The notes: generated by a model from the letters alone, not told the origin. DNA of 64,000 bases from Pseudomonas soli (GCF_900110655.1 NZ_FOEQ01000002.1:62001-126000); one strand, 5' to 3'; shown: positions 1 through 9,208, counted from the stretch's first letter. A program made the numbers and translations.

Positions 1-1
1 C

Positions 2-238
2 GGCGGCGAGAAGGCGCGCCTGTCCCTGGCCTGCATCGCCGCGCGGCCGCCGCAGCTACTGATCCTCGACGAGCCGACCAACAACCTCGACCTGCGCATG
101 CGTGCCCACCTGCTGGAAGTGCTGGTGGTTTACCCCAACGCGCTGCTGGTTATTTCCCACGACCGGGACTTCCTCGACGGCCTGGGCATCGACCGTCACT
201 TTCACTGCGTCAGGGACCACTCGGCCAAAGGCCAGTAG
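2..238 (+). CDS. ABC-F family ATPase, C-terminal end (partial)
   Basis: The reading frame is open from base 2 to a TAG at 236-238 and encodes the last 78 residues of an ATP-binding cassette. Visible in order are the signature segment GGEKARLSLA, the Walker B and D-loop run LLILDEPTNNLDL, and the switch histidine in VISHDRDFLD. The pattern GGEKARL plus DEPTNNLDL is typical of ABC-F proteins, which lack membrane domains and act on ribosomes. The start lies outside the window, so the subgroup (Uup, YheS, EttA or other) cannot be named. The stop lies inside the 3' end of the convergent thpR gene, a 37-bp tail-to-tail overlap. Confidence 0.85.
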   Translation, partial: GGEKARLSLACIAARPPQLLILDEPTNNLDLRMRAHLLEVLVVYPNALLVISHDRDFLDGLGIDRHFHCVRDHSAKGQ

Positions 239-747
239 CGGCCCTTGCGTGACTCGTACAGGGTGAAGTGGCGGGCGACGAGGTGGAACGTCGGCGCCTC
301 GCCCGCCTCCGGCAATGGCTCGCGAAAATCCCGGGACAGGGTCAGGTGCGGCCGGTACTCACGCACCGACGGCTCGATGCCCAGCGGCAGCAGCGCCTGC
401 TGCAAGTCGTACACCAGCTGGCGCAGGGCCAACGGCGCCTGCGCCGGCGCCAGCACCAACGCCGAAGCCCGCGGCCATACCTGCAACTGGTCCAGGACCA
501 GGCGCAGCTTGGCTTCAGGAAGCCGCAGTGCATCCACTACGGCGCACACCGCCGGCACCTGGGCGGCATCGACATCGCCCAGGAACAGCAAGGTGACATG
601 GAAGTTCTCGCTGGGCACCGGCTTGCCGCTGCGCAAGCCCAGGCCACGCCGCCACTGGCTGATGCCACGGCGCTGTTCTTCGCCCAGTGACAGGGCGAAA
701 AACAGCCGCTTGAAGGGAGCCCCGCTGGGGCGTACATCCTGGATCAT
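202..747 (-). CDS. thpR: RNA 2',3'-cyclic phosphodiesterase ThpR (LigT family)
   Basis: The 181-residue product is a 2H phosphoesterase. Two HxTx motifs are visible, HVTLLFLGD with His50 and HLTLSRD with His134, and these histidines form the active site that opens 2',3'-cyclic phosphates on RNA ends. The frame is open back to 849, but I chose the ATG at 747 because an AAGGAA ribosome site lies about 8 bases upstream and the conserved fold begins soon after it (KRLFFAL). The 34 residues added by the longer start look unlike protein. The 3' end overlaps the convergent ABC-F gene by 37 bp. The family is clear; the natural substrate in bacteria is not well settled. Confidence 0.9.
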   Translation of the reverse strand: MIQDVRPSGAPFKRLFFALSLGEEQRRGISQWRRGLGLRSGKPVPSENFHVTLLFLGDVDAAQVPAVCAVVDALRLPEAKLRLVLDQLQVWPRASALVLAPAQAPLALRQLVYDLQQALLPLGIEPSVREYRPHLTLSRDFREPLPEAGEAPTFHLVARHFTLYESRKGRYWPLAEWSLTQ

Positions 748-963
748 CGGGAGTTCCTTGCTGGATGGACGTCCACCCGATTGTAAACGCCGGGTCGCCA
801 GAAAATACCCGCACATACGGATGAATCGTTTGCGCAAGCTGTAGGCCATGCCACCTAAGTCGGGCGGTTTTGTCGTAACAATAAGTACAAACCCGCGCCA
901 CGATTGTTTATGCTGGCTGGCTTACGCCATGGCGCATGGCCATTTTTCGACAAGTAAACGTCC

Positions 964-1863
964 ATGAAAATTGCACTCGTACTGATCTTCGTCCTCTCGA
1001 TCGCCTATGTTCACCTGCGCGGTCGGGTACGTCACAAGCTGACCCGCCAGCTGGGCGACCACTCCAGCTTCCTGGCCCCGGTCAACGCCTTCCTGTACCT
1101 GTTCTCCAAGCACCCGGCCAAGCCTTACCTGCCGGTCAGTGCCTTCCCCGAGCTGCAGGTACTGCAGGACCACTGGCAGGAGATCCGCAAGGAAGGCCAG
1201 CAACTGCTGCAGGCCGGCGAGATCAAGAAGTCCGACAACTATGACGATGTCGGCTTCAACTCGTTCTTCAAGACCGGCTGGAAGCGCTTCTACCTGAAGT
1301 GGTACGGCGAGAGCCACCCCTCGGCGATGACCCTGTGCCCACGTACCACCGAGTTGCTGCAAGGCATCGGCACGGTCAAGGCGGCGATGTTCGCCACCCT
1401 GCCGCCGGGCGCCAAGCTGGTGCGCCACCGCGACCCCTACGCCGGCTCGTACCGCTACCACCTGGGCCTGGACACGCCCAATGACGATGGCTGCTACATC
1501 GACGTGGACGGCGAGAAGTACTCCTGGCGCGACGGTGAGGGCGTGGTGTTCGACGAGACCTACATCCACTACGCCGCCAACACCACCGAGCACAACCGCA
1601 TCATCCTGTTCTGCGACGTCGAGCGCCCGCTCAAGTACCGCTGGGCAGCCGCGTTCAACCGCTGGTTCAGCCGCAACGTGATGGCCGCCGCCGCCGCGCC
1701 CAACGACGCCAATGACAAGACCGGGGGTATCAACCGCCTGTTCACGCGCATCTACAAGATCCGTGAGCGCGGCAAGGCCATGAAAAAGCGCAACCGCACC
1801 CGCTACTACCTGGAGAAGTGGGCAGTGGTCGCGGCGCTGGTACTGGTGTTCATCTACATCTGA
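964..1863 (+). CDS. lpxO: Lipid A hydroxylase LpxO (aspartyl/asparaginyl beta-hydroxylase family)
   Basis: The 299-residue protein begins with a hydrophobic segment (residues 2-16) and ends with another (about 286-299), consistent with inner-membrane anchoring. The central domain carries the iron-binding HxD motif in HRDPY (His155, Asp157) and a distal histidine in ETYIHYA (His202), followed by the conserved run ILFCDVERPL. Proteins of this family are Fe(II)/2-oxoglutarate dioxygenases, and LpxO adds a 2-hydroxyl group to a secondary acyl chain of lipid A. The ribosome site before the ATG is weak. It stands alone, with a REP pair after the stop. No PhoPQ-type site was identified by eye. Confidence 0.9.
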   Translation: MKIALVLIFVLSIAYVHLRGRVRHKLTRQLGDHSSFLAPVNAFLYLFSKHPAKPYLPVSAFPELQVLQDHWQEIRKEGQQLLQAGEIKKSDNYDDVGFNSFFKTGWKRFYLKWYGESHPSAMTLCPRTTELLQGIGTVKAAMFATLPPGAKLVRHRDPYAGSYRYHLGLDTPNDDGCYIDVDGEKYSWRDGEGVVFDETYIHYAANTTEHNRIILFCDVERPLKYRWAAAFNRWFSRNVMAAAAAPNDANDKTGGINRLFTRIYKIRERGKAMKKRNRTRYYLEKWAVVAALVLVFIYI

Positions 1864-1876
1864 TCCGGACGTCGTC

Positions 1877-1929
1877 CTCGCGGGGCAAACCCGCTCCTGC
1901 CAACAGTGGGAGCGAGCTTGCCCCGCGAG
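1877..1929. repeat. Inverted pair of REP elements
   Basis: Two facing copies of the putida-type REP core (CGCGGGGCAA...CCGCTCC and its complement GGAGCGAGCTTGCCCCGCG) form a long hairpin between lpxO and the AhpD-like gene. The left copy has an AAC in place of the usual AGC. It probably acts as a transcript-end stabiliser. Confidence 0.75.
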
Positions 1930-2002
1930 TGTTTTCTCCGCTGCACACCCCGTCTTCGACTAGCCTGAAAGCTCCTGTTGCCAACCTGACAAGGTGAAGA
2001 CG

Positions 2003-2347
2003 ATGAGCATGATGGACTGGGACGCCTACCGTAAGCAGTTGATGGCCGGCATCGGCGATCTCAGGCAACTGTCCCCCGATACCGTGGCCGGCTACATGAC
2101 TGCCAGTGGCGCCGGGGCCAACACCAACCACCTGGACGCCAAGACCCGCGAACTGATCTCCCTGGCCGTGGCGGTCACCACCCGCTGCGACGGCTGCATC
2201 GCCGTTCACTCGCAGCAGGCGGTCAAGCATGGCGCCACCCGCGAGGAGATCGCCGAGGCCCTGGGGGTAGCGGTGGCGATGAACGCCGGCGCGGCACTGG
2301 TCTACTCGGCCCGGGCCCTGGACGCGGTGGGCAAGACCGGCGCCTGA
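2003..2347 (+). CDS. AhpD-like carboxymuconolactone decarboxylase family protein
   Basis: The 114-residue product contains the AhpD-type redox motif RCDGCIAVH (Cys62, Cys65, His69), flanked by helices expected of the all-helical carboxymuconolactone decarboxylase fold. In related proteins the CxxC pair gives alkylhydroperoxidase or disulfide reductase activity, so a thiol redox role is inferred rather than a true decarboxylase. A GTG at 1994 is in frame, but the ATG at 2003 follows AAGGTG at better spacing. The gene is followed after 78 bp by a GNAT gene on the same strand, possibly one transcript. The physiological partner is unknown. Confidence 0.85.
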   Translation: MSMMDWDAYRKQLMAGIGDLRQLSPDTVAGYMTASGAGANTNHLDAKTRELISLAVAVTTRCDGCIAVHSQQAVKHGATREEIAEALGVAVAMNAGAALVYSARALDAVGKTGA

Positions 2348-2425
2348 CACACCAAGGCGTCGCCGCCCTTGCGCGACGACGCCGCGCCACCCAGACTTGG
2401 CGGCCCAGCCCGTGCAGGAACCGCT

Positions 2426-2995
2426 ATGATCCAGATTCGCCCCATGACCCCGGAAGACTTCGAGCGCTTCTGGCCGACCTTCCAGGCCATTGTCCAGGCT
2501 CGCCAGACCTACGCCTTCGACCCCGCCCTGAATATCGACCAGGCCCGCACGCTGTGGCTGGAGAACCCGTTGCGCACCCTGGTGGCCGAGGCGGACGGCG
2601 AGCTGCTCGGCTCTTACTTCCTCAAGCCCAATGCCGCCGGCCCTGGCGGGCATGTGGGCAACTGCGGCTACATGGTGTGCGAAAACGCCCGTGGCCGCGG
2701 CGTGGCCAGGCTGATGTGCGAGCATTCGCAGAAGCTCGCCCGCCAGGAAGGCTTCCTGGCCCTGCAGTTCAATTCGGTGGTGGCGACCAACGGAGTGGCA
2801 GTGGCGCTGTGGCACAAGCTCGGCTTCGAGACTGTCGGCCGCCTGCCCAAGGCCTACCGCCATGGCGAGCTGGGCCTGGTCGATTGCCTGGTGATGTACA
2901 AGTGGTTGGCCGACGAGCCGGTGGTGGAGAAACCGCCGCTGTTGATCGGGCGCAAGAACATCGAGGCGCGGGTGTCGCGGCGGCGCGGCCGCTAG
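2426..2995 (+). CDS. GNAT family N-acetyltransferase
   Basis: The 189-residue protein starts IQIRPMTPEDFERFWPTF, a usual GNAT opening strand and helix. The acetyl-CoA binding region follows near residues 75-100, with the pyrophosphate loop in ENARGRGVARLM matching R/Q-x-x-G-x-G/A. The C-terminal GFETVGRLPKAYRHG is the usual last strand pair. The substrate is unknown. The ATG at 2426 was preferred over an upstream TTG because GGAA precedes it and the fold begins at residue 2. The last 20 residues are basic (ending SRRRGR) and lie outside the core domain. Confidence 0.85.
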   Translation: MIQIRPMTPEDFERFWPTFQAIVQARQTYAFDPALNIDQARTLWLENPLRTLVAEADGELLGSYFLKPNAAGPGGHVGNCGYMVCENARGRGVARLMCEHSQKLARQEGFLALQFNSVVATNGVAVALWHKLGFETVGRLPKAYRHGELGLVDCLVMYKWLADEPVVEKPPLLIGRKNIEARVSRRRGR

Positions 2996-3139
2996 CGACT
3001 GCTCCAGCGGGCCGCGCCCCCGCCCCTTGCCGGGTCATCACCCGGCAAAACACTGCAGCACGTCAACGACGCCGTCGCGTCAAGCTGCCACACTAGAGCC
3101 ATTGCCTTTCGTGCCTGTGTGAAGGAACACCCCCTCCCC

Positions 3140-4969
3140 ATGAACCATGAGCTGCTCTGGGTCCTTGGCCTGCTGGCCGTCGTCGTCCTCCTGTTCATCC
3201 TCAACCGCCCGCGCATGGACGTGGTCGCCCTGCTGGTGATCGTCGCCCTGCCGCTGTCGGGCATCCTCACCGTGGAGCAGGCCATGGCCGGCTTCAGCGA
3301 CCCCAACGTGGTGCTGATCGCCGCGCTGTTCGTGATCGGCGAAGGGCTGGTGCGCACCGGCATCGCCTACCGCATCGGCGAATGGATGAGCGAGCGCGCC
3401 GGCAACAGCGAGGCGCGCCTGCTGGTGCTGCTGATGGTGGCCGTGGCCGGGCTGGGCTCGGCGATGAGCTCCACCGGCGTGGTGGCGATCTTTATCCCGG
3501 TGGTGCTGAGCATTGCCGCGCGCCAGCAGCTTTCGCCCAGCCGGCTGATGATGCCACTGAGCTTCGCCGGCCTGATCAGCGGCATGCTGAGCCTGGTGGC
3601 GACGCCACCGAACGTGGTGGTGCACAGCGAACTGGTGCGCCACGGCGAACAGGGTTTCGGCTTCTTCAGCTTCACCCCTTTCGGCCTGGTGGTGCTGGTG
3701 CTCGGGATCGGCTACATGCTGCTGACCCGCCACTGGCTCAACGGCGAGGTGCGCAAGGACGGCCGGGTCGAGAGCCGCCGCACCTTGCTCGACCTGGTGC
3801 TGGACTACAAGCTCAACGGCCGCGAGCGGCGCCTGCGCATCCGCCCCCATTCGCCGCTGATCGGTCATACCCTTGGCGAGCTGGAACTGCGCACCCGCCA
3901 CGGCGCCAACGTGATCGGCATCGAGCGCCAGCACAAGTTCACCACCCGGGTGATCAGCGCCGACTCCGGCACCCTGCTGCAGCAGGGCGACGTGCTGTTG
4001 CTGGACTTGTTCGCCAACCGCGACGACCTGCGCAGCCTGTGCCAGACCATGCTGCTCGAGCCCCTGCACTTCAAGGCCGCCTACTTCATCGACCAGTCCC
4101 AGGAGCTGGGCATGGCGGAGATCTCGCTGCCGCCCGGCTCGCAACTGATCGGCAAGAGCATCCTCGAACTGGCCTTCCGTACCCGCTACGACCTCAACGT
4201 GGTCGGCCTGCGCCGTGACCAGCAAGCCATCGAAGGGCAACTGGTGGAAGAAAAGCTGCGCCTGGGCGACACCCTGCTGGTGGTCGGCCCGTGGAAGGCT
4301 GTACGCCAGCTGCAGGGCAAGCCGCGCGACTTCCTGGTGCTGAGCCTGCCGGCGGAAATCGACCAGGTCGCGCCGGCGCGCGCCCGAGCACCCTATGCAC
4401 TGATCAGCCTGGCGGTAATGGTCGGGCTGATGGTCAGCGGCCTGGTGCCCAACGTCATCGCCGCGCTGATCGGCTGCCTGCTGATGGGCGCCGGGCGCTG
4501 CATCGACATGAACAGCGCCTACCGCGCCATCCACTGGCAGAGCTTGGTGCTGATCGTCGGCATGCTGCCCTTTGCCCTGGCTCTGCAGAAGACCGGTGGC
4601 ATCGACCTGGCCGTCGGTGCGCTAGTCGGTGCGCTCGGCGGTGCCGGGCCCAGCGTGATCCTTGCCTGCCTGTTCGCCGTGACGGCGCTGATCGGGCTGT
4701 TCATCTCCAATACCGCAACTGCGGTGCTGATGGCCCCGGTGGCGGTGAGCACTGCGCAGCAGCTGGGCATGTCGCCCTACCCGTTCGCCATGACCGTGGC
4801 CCTGGCGGCATCGGCGGCGTTCATGACGCCGGTGTCGTCGCCGGTCAACACCCTGGTTCTGGGGCCCGGTCAGTACCGCTTCGCCGACTTCGTCAAGGTT
4901 GGCGTGCCGTTCACCCTGCTGGTGATGCTGGTGACCGTGCTGATGGTGCCGTGGGTATTCGGGCTGTAA
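3140..4969 (+). CDS. DASS/SLC13-type anion transporter with internal RCK-C domains
   Basis: About 609 residues. The N-terminal half has several membrane segments and the motif [11 protein letters not shown], the C-terminal half has the matching [13 protein letters not shown] and TPVSSPVN loops. These two hairpin loops are characteristic of the divalent anion:sodium symporter family (sulfate, dicarboxylates). Between the halves, roughly residues 205-405, lie two soluble repeats ([13 protein letters not shown] and [14 protein letters not shown]) that look like tandem RCK-C/TrkA-C ligand-binding domains, so gating by a nucleotide or ion is inferred. The substrate cannot be read from sequence. 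The ATG at 3140 follows AAGGAA by 12 bases; a GTG at 3119 is the alternative. Confidence 0.85.
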   Translation: MNHELLWVLGLLAVVVLLFILNRPRMDVVALLVIVALPLSGILTVEQAMAGFSDPNVVLIAALFVIGEGLVRTGIAYRIGEWMSERAGNSEARLLVLLMVAVAGLGSAMSSTGVVAIFIPVVLSIAARQQLSPSRLMMPLSFAGLISGMLSLVATPPNVVVHSELVRHGEQGFGFFSFTPFGLVVLVLGIGYMLLTRHWLNGEVRKDGRVESRRTLLDLVLDYKLNGRERRLRIRPHSPLIGHTLGELELRTRHGANVIGIERQHKFTTRVISADSGTLLQQGDVLLLDLFANRDDLRSLCQTMLLEPLHFKAAYFIDQSQELGMAEISLPPGSQLIGKSILELAFRTRYDLNVVGLRRDQQAIEGQLVEEKLRLGDTLLVVGPWKAVRQLQGKPRDFLVLSLPAEIDQVAPARARAPYALISLAVMVGLMVSGLVPNVIAALIGCLLMGAGRCIDMNSAYRAIHWQSLVLIVGMLPFALALQKTGGIDLAVGALVGALGGAGPSVILACLFAVTALIGLFISNTATAVLMAPVAVSTAQQLGMSPYPFAMTVALAASAAFMTPVSSPVNTLVLGPGQYRFADFVKVGVPFTLLVMLVTVLMVPWVFGL

Positions 4970-5099
4970 TCGTCGGCACGAACCGCGCTGATTGCGGCGA
5001 ATTGACATCAAATGACCAGTTGAAAGACACTGACATGACATCGTCCCAGGTGCCTACAGCCGTTTTCCTGGATTCTGTCTTCGCTTGCCGGTCGAGCCC

Positions 5100-6503
5100 A
5101 TGGTGTCTCCAGTCCCGTCGCGCCTGCTGCCCCCGCTGATCCTGTTCGGCTTGACCCTGGCACTGACGCTGGGCGGCATCCTCGCCCGCCCGATCGAGTC
5201 ACTGTCGCTGTTCTGGCCAGTCAACGCGGTGCTCGCAGGCGTGCTGCTGCGCAATTCCCGCCAGGCCAACCCCGGCGGCTTCGCCCTGATCTACCTGGCC
5301 ATGGTCGCTGCCGACCTGGCCTGTGGCAGTGCCTGGCGTCCGGCCGTGTGGTTCAATCTGTGCAACCTCGGCGCCATCGCCACCATCTGGTTCTTGATGG
5401 CTCGGCTGCCACGCGTGCATCGTCGCCTGCGCACCCCGCATGGTACTTTGTGCCTGTTCGGCGCCTGCGCCGCTGGGGCGATTGTCGCCGCAAGCCTGGC
5501 CTGCGTGATGGCCGCGCCGTGGTTCGAACAATCGCTGCGCGCCACTTGGCTGGCCTGGTTCAGCGAACAGTTCTCCACCAGCGTGCTGGTGCTGCCGGTG
5601 CTACTCACCGCGCCATCACCCAGAGCCTTGACGCGGCCGGGCAGTGCCAGCCAAACGGTGCGCCTAGCGCCGTTGCTGGTGCTGCTGGCCTCGCTGAGCG
5701 TCAGCATCGTCTTCGGCGGCCCCGGCGCCATCGCCTTCCCGATTGCCGCGCTGTTGTGGTGCGCGCTCAGCTATTCGCCCTTCCTCGTCTCGTTGCTGGC
5801 CCTCACCTCGGGCAGCACCTTGATCGTCGCTGTAGCGCAGAACCTCATGCACTTCAACATCCCGCAGAGCGAGACTGGGGTCACTACCTTGATGTCGGCG
5901 CGCCTGGGCATCGCCATGTTGGTGCTCGGCCCCTTGGTGCTGGCCTGCGTCAGCAGCGCCAACCGCAGCCTGATGGCGCGCCTGGCGCATCAGGCGACCA
6001 TCGACCACCTGACCGGTGCCCTCAGCCGCAGCGCCTTCATCCGCCGTGCCCACGCCCTGCTCGACAACCGCGAGCAAGCGCCGCTGACCTTGATGATGCT
6101 CGACATCGACCACTTCAAGACCATCAACGACCAGCATGGCCACGCTGTCGGCGACCAGGTGCTGCGCCAGTTCGCCACGACCCTGCAGGACCAGTTGCAC
6201 GACGGTGAACTGTTCGCCCGCCTGGGCGGCGAGGAGTTCGTCATCGTCGTGCCGGGGCTGGCGCCGGAGCTGGCCAGGTTTACCGCCGAGCGCCTGCGCC
6301 GCGCGGTGCAGGACCAACACATCGCACAGCCCGGGCAGCCGCTGCGGATCACCGTGAGCATCGGTGTGAGCGGGTGCGCTGCCGACACCCTGGCCCCCAG
6401 CCTCGACGAGCTGCTGGCCAGCGCCGACCAGGCGCTCTACCGGGCCAAGGCCCAGGGCCGCAACCGCGTCGAACAGGCCGACGGGCAGCGCCAGGTGGTG
6501 TGA
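5100..6503 (+). CDS. Membrane diguanylate cyclase (MASE1-GGDEF)
   Basis: The 467-residue protein has about eight N-terminal hydrophobic segments resembling a MASE1 sensor (including LFWPVNAVLAGVLLRN), followed by a GGDEF domain from about residue 300. The catalytic signature is GGEEF at residues 376-380, preceded by the conserved LDIDHFKTINDQHGHAVGD, so active synthesis of cyclic di-GMP is expected. The inhibitory I-site RxxD, expected just before the LFARL run, reads HDGE, so classical product inhibition is probably absent. No EAL domain follows. There is no clear ribosome site at the ATG; a TTG at 5085 is in frame. The stop is one base from the convergent TSUP stop. Confidence 0.88.
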   Translation: MVSPVPSRLLPPLILFGLTLALTLGGILARPIESLSLFWPVNAVLAGVLLRNSRQANPGGFALIYLAMVAADLACGSAWRPAVWFNLCNLGAIATIWFLMARLPRVHRRLRTPHGTLCLFGACAAGAIVAASLACVMAAPWFEQSLRATWLAWFSEQFSTSVLVLPVLLTAPSPRALTRPGSASQTVRLAPLLVLLASLSVSIVFGGPGAIAFPIAALLWCALSYSPFLVSLLALTSGSTLIVAVAQNLMHFNIPQSETGVTTLMSARLGIAMLVLGPLVLACVSSANRSLMARLAHQATIDHLTGALSRSAFIRRAHALLDNREQAPLTLMMLDIDHFKTINDQHGHAVGDQVLRQFATTLQDQLHDGELFARLGGEEFVIVVPGLAPELARFTAERLRRAVQDQHIAQPGQPLRITVSIGVSGCAADTLAPSLDELLASADQALYRAKAQGRNRVEQADGQRQVV

Positions 6504-6504
6504 G

Positions 6505-7266
6505 TCAACCTGCCAGCAGGTCCCAGCTCAGTTTGGCGATCAGCACGCACAGCAGCACCAGGAACAGCCCTCGCACGAACCCCGCGCCCTTGCGCACCGC
6601 CAGCCAGGTGCCGGTCAGCGCGCCAAGGACATTGAACAGCGCCATCGGCAGTGCAATGGCCCACAGCACATTGCCCGACGGGATGAAGAACACCAGCGCG
6701 GCCAGGTTGGTGGCGATGTTGACCAGCTTCGCCGAGGCCGAGGCATGCAGGAAATCCAGGGCAAAGAAACGGATGAACAGGAAGATCAGGAAACTGCCGG
6801 TGCCCGGCCCGAACAGCCCGTCATAGAAGCCGATGGCGCCGCCGATCAGCACCGCCAGGCATTGCTCCTTGCGGCCGATGGCCATGGGTTTGTGCAGGGT
6901 GCCGAAATCCTTCTTGCAGAACGTGTAGATGGCCATCAGCACGATCAGCACCAGCACCATCGGCCGCATCACGCTTGCCGGCACCAGGGACACGGTGGCC
7001 GCGCCGAAGAACGACATCACGAAGGCGCTCAGCGCCGCCGGCACGATCAACCCCCAGTCCAGCTTGACCTTGCGGATGAAAGAGCGCGCCGCGAACGAGG
7101 TCCCGCACACCGAAGCCAGCTTGTTGCTGCCCAGCAGCGCCGCCGGCTGGGCGTTGGGCAGCACGTTGAACAGCGCGGGGATCTGGATCAACCCACCGCC
7201 ACCGACGGCAGCGTCGATCAGGCCAGCGGCAAAGGCAAACAGCGAAAGCAGGGCAATATCCATCAT
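6505..7266 (-). CDS. TSUP family transporter (TauE/SafE, sulfite exporter type)
   Basis: The 253-residue product is almost entirely hydrophobic with 7-8 membrane segments. The paired family motifs are visible: AAGLIDAAVGGGGLIQIPAL near the N terminus and GAIGFYDGLFGPGTGSFLIF near the middle. TSUP proteins move sulfite, sulfoacetate or other organosulfur anions; the substrate here is not known. It converges with the diguanylate cyclase gene with one base between stops, and faces away from a LysR gene, with the two starts about 100 bp apart. That regulator is therefore a candidate controller. A second TSUP gene lies at 52.6 kb. Confidence 0.88.
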   Translation of the reverse strand: MMDIALLSLFAFAAGLIDAAVGGGGLIQIPALFNVLPNAQPAALLGSNKLASVCGTSFAARSFIRKVKLDWGLIVPAALSAFVMSFFGAATVSLVPASVMRPMVLVLIVLMAIYTFCKKDFGTLHKPMAIGRKEQCLAVLIGGAIGFYDGLFGPGTGSFLIFLFIRFFALDFLHASASAKLVNIATNLAALVFFIPSGNVLWAIALPMALFNVLGALTGTWLAVRKGAGFVRGLFLVLLCVLIAKLSWDLLAG

Positions 7267-7367
7267 CTCGGGGGACCAGGCGGCACAAAACAGGCTGCCA
7301 GACTAATCAAAGTGGTGCTGTTGTGTTGAAATGCCACATTGCAAAAACTGCAATAAGGAGCTCCCGC

Positions 7368-8285
7368 ATGGCCCTGGACATGCTGCGTGAAATACAAGCG
7401 TTCGTCAGTGTTGCGCACAAGCGCAGCTTCGTCAGCGCCGCCCGCGCGCTGGGCCGTTCGCCCAGCGCGGTTACACGGGCCGTACAGGCCTTGGAGGACA
7501 ACAGCGGCGCCAAGCTGCTCAACCGCAGCGCCAGCGCGGTGTCATTGACCGAGGCTGGCGAACGCCTGCTGCCCCACGCCGAACGCTTGCTGGATGTGCA
7601 ACGGGATGCCGCCGACGAATTGGCCGCGCTGACTGGCAACGCCCAGGGCTGGATTCGCCTGGCCGCGCCCGAAGTGCTAGCCCAGCATGTATTGCCGGGA
7701 GTGCTGGCCGAGTTCTCTCGTCGCCACCCCCATGTCACCCTCGACGTGCAGTACAGCGACCAGGCCCTGGATCCGCTGCAGGGCAAGCTGGACTTCGTGA
7801 TCCGCGGAGCCTTCCCGCAGTCCAGCGAGCTGATTGGCTATCCACTGTGGCGTTACCGCCGCCACCTGTACGCCAGCCCCGACTATCTGGCCCAGGCTGG
7901 CACCCCCCAAGGGCTGGAAGACCTGGAACGGCATGCACTGATCCTGCATACCGCGCCGCGCATCCTCAAGGCCTGGCATTTCAGCAAGAACGGGCGTATC
8001 TCCAGCCTGCGCCCACGGCCACGTTTGCGACTGGGTTCGGGGGCCGCAGTATTGCAAAGCACGCTGGCGGGGGCCGGCATCGCGCGGCTGGCGGATTGGC
8101 TGGGGGAGCCGGAGGTACGCGCCGGACGGCTGGTGCGGGTCTGCCCTGACTTTCACCTGACATCCAGCACGGGGCACGACCCGCAGATGCATGCCGTATA
8201 CCCCGCCGGCGACCTGCCGGCGCGGGCTCGCGACCTGTTGCAGGCACTGCGCGATGGCCGTCCGCGCCTGGGGGAACAGCCCTGA
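7368..8285 (+). CDS. LysR family transcriptional regulator
   Basis: The 305-residue protein has an N-terminal winged helix-turn-helix (about residues 4-62: MLREIQAFVSVAHKRSFVSA, then SPSAVTRAVQALE) and a periplasmic-binding-like effector domain from about residue 90. The ATG at 7368 follows AAGGAG by seven bases; the GTG further upstream adds 15 residues of no family likeness. It is divergent from the TSUP gene, a common LysR arrangement in which the regulator controls the neighbour and itself. The inducer is unknown. Confidence 0.88.
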   Translation: MALDMLREIQAFVSVAHKRSFVSAARALGRSPSAVTRAVQALEDNSGAKLLNRSASAVSLTEAGERLLPHAERLLDVQRDAADELAALTGNAQGWIRLAAPEVLAQHVLPGVLAEFSRRHPHVTLDVQYSDQALDPLQGKLDFVIRGAFPQSSELIGYPLWRYRRHLYASPDYLAQAGTPQGLEDLERHALILHTAPRILKAWHFSKNGRISSLRPRPRLRLGSGAAVLQSTLAGAGIARLADWLGEPEVRAGRLVRVCPDFHLTSSTGHDPQMHAVYPAGDLPARARDLLQALRDGRPRLGEQP

Positions 8286-8406
8286 ACAGGGCTGCTCAAT
8301 TTCTGCTCAATCTAACAGAGTGCTTGCCAATACTGGCCTGTAGCGTTTTATCCACAGACCTACCCACGATTTTTGTGGACAGTTTCCGCAAGGCTTGAAG
8401 GAAAAA

Positions 8407-8598
8407 TTACAAACGCAGCAAAGCCACGTTGGCCAGCTTGACCAACTCGATCCATTCGCTTGCACTGATCACACCGGAACGCTCCAACTCTTCGGCACGG
8501 CGCAGTGCCTGATCGTAATCCTCTTCGTGGAGGATGCCCTCGCCGAGAAAACGACCGCGCCACTCCAGCATCGCTGCAGTGCCTTTCTTGCATTCCAT
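8407..8598 (-). CDS. Small conserved-looking helical protein
   Basis: A 63-residue protein rich in acidic and hydrophobic residues, ending EWIELVKLANVALLRL. The middle (GILHEEDYDQALRRAEEL) reads as a helix-turn-helix pair of the SHOCT-like kind seen in short regulatory domains, but I do not recognise a named family. The open frame continues to 8697, yet residues upstream of Met34 of that frame look non-coding. I placed the start at the ATG at 8598, with GGAG about 11 bases upstream; an internal ATG nine codons later is possible. No operon partner is evident. Confidence 0.6.
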   Translation of the reverse strand: MECKKGTAAMLEWRGRFLGEGILHEEDYDQALRRAEELERSGVISASEWIELVKLANVALLRL

Positions 8599-8803
8599 AG
8601 TGTGTATTGTCTCCAAGGCAAGTGAATAGCCCGTGTGCCCGGGCCCTTTGATTGGGGGCGGGAGATTACACGAGCGCCTTGAACTTGAGAACGACATGCA
8701 GCTACCGCTTGTCTAGACGACCGCGGTCTTTGGCGGGGAAGCCTGGAGGGAAGGGTCTGGCCCGCCATTGCGGCAGGCGGGCCGGGACAGGAAAAATTGC
8801 GGC

Positions 8804-8887
8804 TCAGCTTGGCGGAATGGTGCCCAGCAGGCCAATCATGATAGTCAGCAGCAGAAAACCACCCAGAAACAGCGCGAGCTTGCCCAT
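8804..8887 (-). CDS. 27-residue hydrophobic membrane peptide
   Basis: An ATG at 8885-8887 (minus strand) preceded by AGAGG at six bases opens a 27-codon frame ending in TGA at 8804-8806. The peptide starts MGKLALFLGG, continues as one uninterrupted hydrophobic stretch of about 20 residues, and ends TIPPS. This composition, a positive residue at the N terminus and a good ribosome site are what small single-span membrane peptides show. It lies alone between a small-protein gene and a REP region. No function can be assigned. Confidence 0.5.
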   Translation of the reverse strand: MGKLALFLGGFLLLTIMIGLLGTIPPS

Positions 8888-9208
8888 CGGAACCTCTACA
8901 GTGTAATGACGTAACGGCGGGGCTGGCCGCTGCGGTAGTGCAGCAGGGCAGCCTGCCCAGCGCACACCGGATTGGAAGGCTGGGCCTGAACGTATTGTCC
9001 GGCAGCGGCTGATACGGTTACAGATTCAGGTTCGCGGAAAAAAAGCGGATCAGATGGTAGCCGACCATCGCGGGGCACCCGCTCCCACGCGTGTGCACAA
9101 CCGGAGGTCAATGCGCTTGGCGTGGGAGCGGGCTTGCCCAGCGATACATCCGCGCAGGCAGCACACCTGTGCTACGGTCCGAAGCCCAGACAAGGAGAAC
9201 TACCGCAG
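8888..9208. other. Intergenic region with REP copies
   Basis: No convincing gene is seen here. It holds the upstream region of the 27-residue peptide (minus strand), two REP copies and, at its right end, the AAGGAG ribosome site of the isochorismatase-fold gene. The minus frame across 8896-9111 crosses a REP and looks like a shadow. Confidence 0.5.
9066..9146. repeat. Facing REP elements
   Basis: A left copy at 9066-9092 (CATCGCGGGGCACCCGCTCC) and a right complementary copy at 9120-9146 (GTGGGAGCGGGCTTGCCCAG) flank about 27 bp. Both are slightly degenerate from the putida REP core. Confidence 0.7.
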
